Shown piece by piece: positions 1-5,727 of a stretch of DNA of 7,388 nucleotides. The position numbers and the translations under genes are program-made. Source of the stretch: Nitrosomonadales bacterium (GTDB lineage Bacteria; Pseudomonadota; Gammaproteobacteria; Burkholderiales; SG8-41); the NCBI GenBank assembly GCA_009885185.1, contig VFLF01000114.1, forward strand, positions 1-7,388, given 5' to 3'. The notes beneath the pieces are model-generated. The model did no database searches. It was not told the origin of the DNA and worked only from the letters and a program-made list of their open reading frames with translations. How positions within the stretch are numbered: position 1 is the stretch's first letter; each line of letters starts with the position of its first letter.

Positions 1-355
1 CGCCAGCGCGGGCGCGCTCCGCCAGCGCATCGGCAAATTCCTTGCCTACCTCCTCTGACCAGTAGATATAGCTCTCGAATGTAATGGTCTTTTGCGCAGC
101 GCGTATGGCCGCGAGCATCGACGGAAATATGCGGTCGCCGTTCAATAAGCCTTCAAAACGGTTGCCCGGCAGAATGGCGGGACCGAGCAGTACGCCCATC
201 GCGCGCTGAAAAGCAGGATCACCCGCCACGTAAAGGCGTGCTACCTTTTGCTCGATTTTCTTCTCACTGTTGACAAAGTTCAGCGCCACTACGCACACGA
301 TCACCGTCAGTACAATGGTGCAAAGGACGATCAGCACGATATGCGTGGTTTTCAT
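1..355 (-). CDS. Phospholipase D / cardiolipin synthase family protein, N-terminal part
   Basis: The gene starts at the ATG at 355 and runs out of the window at base 1, so only 118 residues are visible. Residues 5-24 form one hydrophobic helix, a likely N-terminal membrane anchor or uncleaved signal. It is followed by a short charged linker and a stretch typical of the first phospholipase D domain. The phrase FESYIYWSEEVGKEF (about residues 93-107), followed by the helix ADALAERARAG, is the hallmark of cardiolipin synthase-type enzymes that join phosphatidylglycerol with another phospholipid at the inner membrane. The catalytic HxKxxxxD motifs would lie further on and cannot be checked, so the exact substrate is open. 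No good Shine-Dalgarno sequence precedes the ATG, but the hydrophobic N-terminus right after it supports this start. The next gene upstream (509-1006) is on the same strand but is separated by a terminator, so this gene probably has its own promoter. Confidence 0.87.
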   Translation of the reverse strand, partial: MKTTHIVLIVLCTIVLTVIVCVVALNFVNSEKKIEQKVARLYVAGDPAFQRAMGVLLGPAILPGNRFEGLLNGDRIFPSMLAAIRAAQKTITFESYIYWSEEVGKEFADALAERARAG

Positions 356-377
356 TTCGTTATTGTGGAACGCTCGC

Positions 378-408
378 CATATAAGCTAGCGGCGCCGGCA
401 CATGGCAA
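378..408 (-). promoter_or_regulatory. Possible promoter of the phospholipase D gene
   Basis: On the minus strand TTGCCA (408-403) matches five of six bases of the sigma-70 -35 box. After 18 or 19 bases it is followed by TTATAT/TATATG (384-378), a weak -10 box. It lies about 25-50 bases before the ATG at 355 and downstream of the terminator at 460-495, where a separate promoter is needed. The match is modest, and it was found by eye. Confidence 0.27.
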
Positions 409-459
409 GACCGGCGCGCCGCTTTCGAAACAATGTCTGCTGTGCTATCAATGCGATGC

Positions 460-495
460 AAAAAACGGGCGGCGATGAAGCTTGGCTGCCGCCCG
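460..495 (-). terminator. Rho-independent terminator of the glycine-zipper gene
   Basis: Read on the minus strand, CGGGCGGC (495-488) pairs perfectly with GCCGCCCG (473-466) across a 14-base loop. Six T residues (465-460) follow immediately. The GC-rich 8-bp stem plus U-tract is a textbook intrinsic terminator, and it begins 14 bases after the stop codon of the gene ending at 509. It would insulate the phospholipase D gene downstream. Confidence 0.87.
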
Positions 496-508
496 CCAAT
501 TTATCGCG

Positions 509-1006
509 TTACCGATTGCCGATGCGCTCCCATGCATCGCGCGTAGCACCGCGCGCCTTGTCCCAAACCAGATTTGAATTACCTTTCGCGCCGTTCCATC
601 CCCGCGAGAGATCAGACTCAACGTCATCGAAGCTGCGGCCGGGGTACTTGCTATAGGAGCTGACGCCATAACCATAGGCCGGTCCGTAGTCGTCGAAGGT
701 ATCGGCGCTATTGGCATACGACCGGGATTGGAAATTCTCGCGCCAGTAGGCCGCTTCACTGGTGGGATCAATAACTTCGGCGATTCCCTTGCCGGCCAGT
801 CCGCCGACAACGGCGCCCACCGCCGCGCCAATCACCGTACCGACCGGACCAACGACGGTACCTGCTGCCGCGCCCGCGGCAGCGCCACCTGCCGCCGCGC
901 CGAGACCGGTGCCGATCGGATGAGATCCGGGCGCTCCTGTTATCGGATCGCGGTTCGCGTCACTCTCAGCCTTGATGTTCGTGCCTGTCTTGTTCTCGAA
1001 GTTCAT
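509..1006 (-). CDS. Glycine-zipper domain protein, probable envelope/stress protein
   Basis: This protein has 165 residues. After a polar N-terminus (1-28) comes a Gly/Ala-rich hydrophobic block (about 33-72). In it small residues recur at short spacing (GTGLGAAAGGAAAGAAAG, then GTVIGAAVGAVVGGLAG), as in glycine-zipper segments that pack as paired membrane helices. The C-terminal half is hydrophilic and rich in Tyr, Asp and Arg (AAYWRENF, FDDYGPAYGYG, YPGRSFDDVESDL, ARGATRDAWERI). The same arrangement is common in uncharacterised, often stress-linked proteins of beta- and gammaproteobacteria. No signal peptide or catalytic motif is visible, and the biochemical role is unknown. An open frame extends upstream to 1201, but that part is Cys-rich and unlike a protein. 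The start at 1006 has AAAGGA seven bases upstream, whereas the ATG at 1012 is only one base from it. A strong terminator follows, so it is probably transcribed as a single gene. Confidence 0.85.
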   Translation of the reverse strand: MNFENKTGTNIKAESDANRDPITGAPGSHPIGTGLGAAAGGAAAGAAAGTVVGPVGTVIGAAVGAVVGGLAGKGIAEVIDPTSEAAYWRENFQSRSYANSADTFDDYGPAYGYGVSSYSKYPGRSFDDVESDLSRGWNGAKGNSNLVWDKARGATRDAWERIGNR

Positions 1007-1013
1007 GTTCATA

Positions 1014-1019
1014 TCCTTT
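1014..1019 (-). promoter_or_regulatory. Ribosome binding site deciding the start of the glycine-zipper gene
   Basis: AAAGGA on the minus strand ends seven bases before the ATG at 1006 but only one base before the in-frame ATG at 1012. Spacing therefore favours 1006, giving a protein beginning MNFENKTG. Confidence 0.6.
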
Positions 1020-1030
1020 AATGTTGGTTG

Positions 1031-1039
1031 TGTATAGCA
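1031..1039 (-). promoter_or_regulatory. Possible extended -10 promoter element of the glycine-zipper gene
   Basis: TGCTATACA on the minus strand (1039-1031) resembles an extended -10 box (TGnTATAAT). It would start a transcript around 1024, just before the ribosome binding site at 1014-1019. No convincing -35 box precedes it. That is tolerated by extended -10 and by stress-sigma (RpoS) promoters, so a stress-controlled promoter is conceivable but unproven. In the rest of 1040-1281 I see no gene and no terminator with a T-run. Confidence 0.3.
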
Positions 1040-1281
1040 AGGACTGCGTTCGCAGATTTGGCAGGTTGTTTCACACGCAATTGATTCGAACCCGCGTAAG
1101 CAACTTTTCAGTCCGTTGTTATGCACATCCGACCTGCCATGATCGGCGAAGTAGAACCATACGTTCTGCCAAAAGGATTGACTGTGCGGTGGCACACGCA
1201 AAGCAAATTGGAGGTTTGCTGGGCGCTGCAGCCCCTGCTGGCGCCGGCCCGCGATGATAGGAAAGCGCCGTTCAGTGCTGA

Positions 1282-1524
1282 CTACAGATTCTTGTACACC
1301 TTCGTCATTTGTGCGCCCCGATCGGTATCTGTGAGCCCACGCTTGAGGTCCGTTGCAGCCTGCTTGATCACCTCACTTGGCTCACCGGCCTTAGAGTCTG
1401 CCGATTCGTCGTTTTCGTGAGGCAATCGCGGAACGACCTTCTTCAGCGCGCTGACTTTCACTCTTCGTGCTCGGTGACGTCTCACGACGTCGGTGGGCGG
1501 CTGGTTTACGGTGCGGGTTGTCAT
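1282..1524 (-). CDS. Small conserved hydrophilic protein of unknown function (HENDES-type)
   Basis: This protein has 80 residues, with a very basic N-terminal third (residues 14-32, rich in Arg and Lys). It continues with LPHENDESADS (34-44) and a likely helix containing QAATDLKRGLTDTDRG (55-70). The pair of motifs H-E-x-D-E-S near the middle and D-L-x-x-G-L-x-D-T-D near the end resembles small uncharacterised proteins widespread in betaproteobacteria. That resemblance is from memory and was not searched. There is no membrane segment, signal peptide or cysteine. The ATG at 1524 is the only reasonable start in frame, but it lacks a clear Shine-Dalgarno sequence, which lowers confidence. It stands alone: the gene on the left begins about 270 bases further on, and the SemiSWEET gene upstream ends at 1801. 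The strongest alternative is that the N-terminal basic part is not translated. Confidence 0.62.
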   Translation of the reverse strand: MTTRTVNQPPTDVVRRHRARRVKVSALKKVVPRLPHENDESADSKAGEPSEVIKQAATDLKRGLTDTDRGAQMTKVYKNL

Positions 1525-1583
1525 CGTTTCTGATCACACAACTTTACTTCATAGCCCAGTAGATAACTTTGCGCCTGCGCCGG

Positions 1584-1611
1584 ATAGTGTAAATGCTTCG
1601 TAACTTGACAA
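1584..1611 (-). promoter_or_regulatory. Weak promoter candidate upstream of the 80-residue protein
   Basis: On the minus strand TTGTCA (1611-1606) and CACTAT (1589-1584) are spaced 16 bases apart. They lie about 60 bases before the ATG at 1524, and the -10 match is poor. The surrounding 1525-1800 stretch has no open frame that looks like a gene. It holds an inverted repeat (GAAATCGA at 1618-1625, TCGATTTC at 1655-1662) just upstream of this candidate. Confidence 0.2.
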
Positions 1612-1800
1612 TCGCATGAAATCGAATCGCGATCTCAGGGTGATTCACTAATTATCGATTTCTAATTTACCCGCCTCGATTCGGATATTCCGTACGGCAA
1701 CGCACACAAATTACACAAGTACAAATCGCTTGAAGAGACGATCCACGAATGCTGCGTGTCACTGCAGAATGCATCGCCAGTGGATATCTGCATTAGAAGA

Positions 1801-2079
1801 TTAAGGCGCTCCAGACGATTCCTCACGTCGTTTGTTGCGCAGATAAATCCATTGACCAGTGCCGGCAGCCGCCAGCATCAGCACATTGGTCGCCACGAAC
1901 ACCCAATTGCTCAGTAACCAGCTATAAATGACGAATCCGGTTGAAGCCGCCAGTTGCCCAATGAAAAGCCAACGCGACACGCCCTGCGTACTGCGGTCGC
2001 GCCATTGCGTATAGACTTGGCGGCTGATCGTGAGCAATAGAATGGCGCCGGCGCACCAGCCTATAATTTCAGTCCACAT
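1801..2079 (-). CDS. SemiSWEET / PQ-loop family small membrane protein
   Basis: This protein has 92 residues, the usual size of bacterial SemiSWEETs. It contains three hydrophobic helices (about 5-20, 36-56 and 58-80), followed by a basic tail (RNKRREES) expected in the cytoplasm. The first helix runs into SRQVYTQWRDRSTQGVS, the loop region that in relatives carries the Pro-Gln pair. Here the position reads Arg-Gln. The third helix has the conserved Thr-Asn of the sugar-binding pocket (TN at 64-65). SemiSWEETs dimerise to form passive sugar carriers, but many relatives of this shape have no proven substrate, so sugar transport is inferred. The gene begins 72 bases after the stop of the AarF/UbiB-family kinase on the same strand and may be read through from it. 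No clear Shine-Dalgarno sequence precedes the ATG. Confidence 0.85.
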   Translation of the reverse strand: MWTEIIGWCAGAILLLTISRQVYTQWRDRSTQGVSRWLFIGQLAASTGFVIYSWLLSNWVFVATNVLMLAAAGTGQWIYLRNKRREESSGAP

Positions 2080-2151
2080 ATGCGTCGTCGGATTCGCAGA
2101 GTTTCAAGTTACACTCGATGTTGCGGGCTGCGCATGGATTCATCATCGGTG

Positions 2152-3831
2152 TCAATGCGAGACTTCTTTCTCGCTCCTGCGATCCTGAGCGAAAATACTA
2201 ATGACGAGCCAGATGCCCCCTGCTGCCGCAGCCAGAAAAAGCACCATCGCCAGCCCCGGGTAGCCGAATAGGCGGAACGCGGTCTCAACGCGCATCAACA
2301 GCGATGCACCGACGATTAGTGCGGCGAGGACGATGCCCATGGTAATGCGATTGGCGATTTTCTGTAGTGCCTCCATCACCAGTTTCGCGTCCAGCGCCCT
2401 GACTTTTACTTCAAGTTTCGCGTTGGATATCGCGTCCAGTATCTTATTGAGGCGCGCAGGCAGGCCGGTGACGAAATCCTTCATTTCCAGCAGCGAACTC
2501 AGAATACCTCCCTGCGACGCGTCTTTTTGCATGCGTTGCGACATGATCTCGCTCACGTTACGGCGCACAGCGGCGCTGGTATCGAACACCGGATCGAGGA
2601 TCCTGCCCACTTCATCCAATTGCAGCAGCGTCTTTCCGAGCAAGGTGAGTTCGGTGGGGACAAAGAGGCCGTTCCGGCCTGCGATGTGACTGACCCGAAG
2701 CAGGATTTTTCCCAGGTTCATCTGTTGCGGGCGCCGCTCCTGACGCTGCGTTACGAGTTGGCCGATGCGGCGGCAGAACTCCTTCGAATCAAACACTTCA
2801 TTGGTGCGGCTGATGCGGATCGCAACCTCGGCGGCGGCGTCGCTTTTTCCTTCACTGATCGCGAGCAGGATTTTCAGCAGATTTTCCTGCATGGCCGGCG
2901 TGGTGTGGCCGACCATGCCGAAGTCGAGCAACGCAATGCGGCCCTCGCTGGTGACGAAGACATTGCCGGGATGCGGATCAGCATGGAAAATGCCGTCGAC
3001 AAGAATCTGTTTCAGATACGCACGGAACAGCGCCTCGGCCAGTGCCGTGCCGTCCAGGTCAATACTCGCCATCGGGCCCAGCGCGGTGATCTTGCGTCCC
3101 TGAACCCAGTCCATCGTAAGCACGCGGCGTGTGCTGTAGTCCGCAATTGGTTGCGGTATCTGGATCAGATCGAATGCGGCAAGATTTTTCGCGACAATAA
3201 CCAGGTTCTGCGCTTCGCGTTCATAGTTCAACTCCTGCTGGATAGTGATGCGCAGTTCCTCTAGCATGGACAAGAAGCGGTAACGGCGGCCAAGGTCGGT
3301 ATATTCGTCGAAAAATTCAGCGATCTGCGCGAGCACTTCAAAGTCCTCAGCGATTTGCTTTGCGATGCCCGGCCGCTGCACTTTAACGACAACCATGCGC
3401 CCGTCGCGTAATGCTGCGGAGTGCACCTGGCCGAGCGAAGCTGCGGCAAGGGGCGTGGGATCGAAGCGCGAAAACGCCTTAGACAGCCGCACCCCCAGTT
3501 CAGTGGCGACGATCTCCTCCACTTCGGCGTAGGAAAACGGCTTCACTTTGTCCTGTAGCCTGGCAAGCGCCTTTAAATACGCTTCGGGAAGCAGATCGGG
3601 GCGGCTCGCGAGCACTTGCCCCACTTTCACATACGTGGGGCCCAGCGCTTCAAGATCATCCGCCAGCTGCTCCGGCACAACTTCGTTGGGACTCGCGGCG
3701 TTCACTTCTGCGGCATCGACGGAGTCGTCGATACCCAACTGCTGCACAAGATCGAAGCGTCCGTACTTCCACAGCAGCACGCAAATCTCTTTGTAGCGTT
3801 TAAGGTGATTGGCCGATAGCTTGATTTTCAT
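2152..3831 (-). CDS. AarF/ABC1/UbiB family atypical kinase
   Basis: This complete protein has 559 residues; E. coli UbiB has about 546. It shows the family signatures in order. These are the KxGQ motif (K69-Q72, in YVKVGQVLASRPDLLP), the Ala-rich nucleotide loop (AAAS, 129-132), the ATP-contacting Lys (K150 in VVVKVQRPG), ELNYEREAQN (200-209), the catalytic loop HADPHPGN (283-290, with D285 and N290) and DFG (303-305). Two hydrophobic helices near the C-terminus (about 496-512 and 526-547) anchor it in the inner membrane, as in UbiB. Such proteins support ubiquinone synthesis or lipid handling as ATPases rather than protein kinases. The ubiE-ubiJ genes that usually flank true ubiB are absent, so this may be a paralogue and no symbol is given. 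The ExD position reads E-L-N rather than E-x-D. The start at 3831 has AGGA seven bases upstream (3842-3839), whereas the longer frame from 3912 begins with unlikely sequence. The oxidoreductase at 4070 is divergent. Confidence 0.96.
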   Translation of the reverse strand: MKIKLSANHLKRYKEICVLLWKYGRFDLVQQLGIDDSVDAAEVNAASPNEVVPEQLADDLEALGPTYVKVGQVLASRPDLLPEAYLKALARLQDKVKPFSYAEVEEIVATELGVRLSKAFSRFDPTPLAAASLGQVHSAALRDGRMVVVKVQRPGIAKQIAEDFEVLAQIAEFFDEYTDLGRRYRFLSMLEELRITIQQELNYEREAQNLVIVAKNLAAFDLIQIPQPIADYSTRRVLTMDWVQGRKITALGPMASIDLDGTALAEALFRAYLKQILVDGIFHADPHPGNVFVTSEGRIALLDFGMVGHTTPAMQENLLKILLAISEGKSDAAAEVAIRISRTNEVFDSKEFCRRIGQLVTQRQERRPQQMNLGKILLRVSHIAGRNGLFVPTELTLLGKTLLQLDEVGRILDPVFDTSAAVRRNVSEIMSQRMQKDASQGGILSSLLEMKDFVTGLPARLNKILDAISNAKLEVKVRALDAKLVMEALQKIANRITMGIVLAALIVGASLLMRVETAFRLFGYPGLAMVLFLAAAAGGIWLVISIFAQDRRSEKEVSH

Positions 3832-4069
3832 GGCCTGTTCCTGCTGATAATTTGAACTTTCCGACGCAGAAATGTAGCTGCAAATGATGCGTCTCTCTGT
3901 ACGCTTGTGCACACGAAATTTGGCCCGGACGCTCTACGATGCGTGGTCGGGACAACCCTCAGGAATGAAAGCCTGCTTGGACGGTTGTCCGTTTACTTCG
4001 CGAAGATAGTTTTCCGATGGATAAATAAAGTGGTGTTCCATATTCCTGTATTCGACAAGCGAGAGTGGT

Positions 4070-5302
4070 ATGACTAGCGGCTTGGGCTCGGCTACACACC
4101 AGCGCGATCTGCGCACCGGCACGCCGTACTGGCTGCGTCGCGGCAACGTACGGGTGGCGAGCGCGCCACTCAGCGCGAACCTTGTGGTTGACGTCGCAGT
4201 GGTCGGCGCGGGCGTAGGTGGCGCGTTAGTGGCGGATGCGTTGCTGCGAGCCGGCAAGAGCATCGCTGTTCTCGACCGCCGCGGCCCGGTTGAAGGATCG
4301 ACGCCGGCCAGCACAGCGTTGCTTCAATTCGAGATCGATCAGCCGCTTATTTATCTGGCGCAGAAGATCGGTCACGCGCGCGCAGTGCGCGCATATTGGC
4401 GCTCCGCTACGGCAGTGGATTTCCTGCGAGGCCGCATCTCCGACCTCGGTCTACGCTGCGGCTTCCGCGAGCGCCAGACCGTCTACCTGCCGGGCAACGT
4501 GCTCAACGTGACGGAACTCAAACGAGAGGCGGTAGCGCGCGCGCAGGTCGGACTGCGTTCGCGCTTCATCGGCGCCGATGAATTGCGCGCGCTAACGGGG
4601 ATCGAGAAAGCCGGCGCCGTGCTATCGAGCGGTGGCGGCGAGGTTGATCCGGCGGCACTGGTCGCCGGCCTGTGGCGGTCTGCGTTGTCACGCGGCACGC
4701 GTATTTATGCTCCGAGCGAAGTTGTCAATATCGATTCTGCTCGTGATCACGTCACGCTTACCACCGCCGAAGGTTACGAGATACGCGCCAAGCATGCAGT
4801 GTTTGCCACGGGCTACGAACTGGTGAAACTGGTTAAGCCGCGTGGCTATAAGGTAATTTCAACCTGGGCCATGGCGACGGTAGCGCAGCGCGGCAAACTG
4901 TGGCCCAGTCGCTGCCTAATCTGGGAGGCAGCCGATCCTTACCTTTATATGCGCACCACGCCGGATGGCAGGGTTATCGTGGGCGGCGAGGACGAGGAAT
5001 TCTCGGCCGACGATAAGCGTGACGCGCTGATCCCCAAAAAAATCATTGCTATTCGCCGCAAGCTCGGAAAACTTCTGCCGAATCTTGACACCACACCCGA
5101 ATACACGTGGGCCGGCTGCTTCGGCGCTAGCGCCACCGGTCTCCCCGCCATAGGCGCGATTCCGGGGGCTGCACGTTGCTTTGCTGTCATGGGCTACGGC
5201 GGCAACGGCATCACCTTCAGCGCGATCGCAGCGCAAGTGATCCAACGGGCCATTCTAGGGCTACCCGATCCCGACGCCGATCTCTTTGCGCTGCCGGCGT
5301 AG
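4070..5302 (+). CDS. DAO-family FAD-dependent oxidoreductase
   Basis: This protein has 410 residues. After a 40-residue lead, with LRTGTPYWL typical of this group, comes the dinucleotide-binding fold VAVVGAGVGGALVADALLRAG (43-62). The GxGxxG is at 46-51, and D69 lies at the end of the second strand where Glu is more usual. GSTPASTALLQFEID (76-90) matches the FAD-contacting loop of D-amino-acid-oxidase-like enzymes. EVDPAALVAGL (191-201) and FATGYE (245-250) follow. The C-terminal FAD site is WAGCFGASATGLPAIG (347-362) plus GYGGNGITFS (375-384). The family oxidises secondary or primary amines such as glycine, sarcosine or glutamylputrescine and passes electrons to oxygen or to a quinone. The substrate cannot be read here. 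No signal peptide is evident, so it is probably cytoplasmic. The ATG at 4070 follows GAGAG as a weak ribosome binding site. It is divergent from the kinase gene, with 238 bases shared between the two promoters, and no terminator is obvious after the stop. Confidence 0.95.
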   Translation: MTSGLGSATHQRDLRTGTPYWLRRGNVRVASAPLSANLVVDVAVVGAGVGGALVADALLRAGKSIAVLDRRGPVEGSTPASTALLQFEIDQPLIYLAQKIGHARAVRAYWRSATAVDFLRGRISDLGLRCGFRERQTVYLPGNVLNVTELKREAVARAQVGLRSRFIGADELRALTGIEKAGAVLSSGGGEVDPAALVAGLWRSALSRGTRIYAPSEVVNIDSARDHVTLTTAEGYEIRAKHAVFATGYELVKLVKPRGYKVISTWAMATVAQRGKLWPSRCLIWEAADPYLYMRTTPDGRVIVGGEDEEFSADDKRDALIPKKIIAIRRKLGKLLPNLDTTPEYTWAGCFGASATGLPAIGAIPGAARCFAVMGYGGNGITFSAIAAQVIQRAILGLPDPDADLFALPA

Positions 5303-5327
5303 AGGCTTACGCTAAGTCACGCAGCCG

Positions 5328-5535
5328 TCATTGCTCAAGAATCCGCTGCGTCTCTGCGATACCCGCGCAACCTTCGCGCACGATCACCGTCCACTTTGTC
5401 CTGATAAACCGAGGGATCGACCCCAACCAGAAGTTGCGCGGCCTTGAGCACATCGCCCGCGTCAACCAGCACCTTTTTCATCTGCCCCGAAACCTGCGTC
5501 CCGACGTCGACAAGTTGCGTGGGCCGATAGCTTAT
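5328..5535 (-). pseudogene. Relic of a MacA-type periplasmic adaptor (membrane fusion) protein
   Basis: The minus strand is open from 5535 to a stop at 5335. From about 5523 it reads PTQLVDVGTQVSGQMKKVLV, then DAGDVLKAAQLLVGVDPSVY and QDKV. This is the start of the barrel-sandwich (lipoyl-like) domain of MacA/HlyD-type adaptors; E. coli MacA has KVDVGAQVSGQLK followed by GDKVKKDQLLGVIDP. Adaptors of this kind link an inner-membrane ABC or RND pump to an outer-membrane channel. A whole protein would have about 380 residues, whereas only some 45-60 are recognisable here. There is no start codon before the homology, because a TAA lies at 5538-5536. No signal sequence is present, and after QDKV the reading appears to shift frame into AGIAETQRILEQ, which stops at 5328. 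No permease or outer-membrane partner is nearby. It is therefore a degraded fragment left by deletion or rearrangement. The similarity was recognised by eye, not searched. Confidence 0.68.
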
Positions 5536-5714
5536 TTAATATAAGTATTTGTTTTTAAACACTTTTTATACAACCATCATAGGGTGATCCCGCAGTACCT
5601 ACTCGAAGCCCATGGAAGCGCTGGCTGCGGACGCGGAATCATCCAAGCCCGCCTTGGAGTGCTGTGTACGCTAACGAACATATTTGCTAGTGCTCCCACA
5701 GTACCCTTGCTGTC
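5536..5714. other. Non-coding leader region of the pigment-type gene pair
   Basis: No open frame here looks like a gene on either strand. The part 5530-5575 is strikingly AT-rich compared with its surroundings and contains a short imperfectly spaced palindrome (CTTAT at 5531-5535, ATAAG at 5541-5545) and runs of T. The rest is ordinary composition. Promoters for the gene at 5728 must lie here, but no -35/-10 pair is good enough to name. TTGGAG at 5654-5659 with CATATT at 5679-5684 is the nearest, with too long a spacer (19 bases). Confidence 0.4.
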
Positions 5715-5720
5715 GGAGGT
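5715..5720 (+). promoter_or_regulatory. Strong ribosome binding site of the halogenase-like gene
   Basis: GGAGGT is a perfect Shine-Dalgarno core, seven bases before the ATG at 5728. Another ATG at 5721 touches the site directly, is in a different frame and stops after seven codons, so it is not a credible start. Confidence 0.75.
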
Positions 5721-5727
5721 ATGACGA

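Noticed and set aside
1080..1096. GGTTCGAATC on the minus strand, resembling the T-arm of a tRNA
   Set aside because: The flanking bases do not pair as a T-stem (GCGGG on one side, CAATT on the other) and no acceptor, D or anticodon arms can be drawn.
1007..1201. N-terminal extension of the glycine-zipper protein to an ATG at 1201
   Set aside because: The extra residues are Cys-rich and unlike the family, and a well-spaced ribosome binding site marks the start at 1006.
2527..3264. A 245-residue open frame on the plus strand inside the AarF/UbiB-type gene
   Set aside because: It lies wholly opposite a gene with all its family motifs, and its translation has no recognisable domain; it is a GC-driven shadow frame.
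3913..3955. Hairpin CCCG...ACGC/GCGT...CGGG as a terminator on the minus strand
   Set aside because: The stem is interrupted by an unequal bulge and no T-run follows, so it does not meet the standard for an intrinsic terminator.
3996..4005. Ten-base palindrome CTTCGCGAAG as an operator of the divergent promoters
   Set aside because: A single short palindrome is expected by chance in GC-rich DNA, and there is no second copy or clear promoter next to it.
5176..5544. A 122-residue plus-strand frame covering the gap after the oxidoreductase
   Set aside because: It begins out of frame inside the oxidoreductase gene and continues opposite the adaptor relic; only the minus-strand reading gives recognisable protein.
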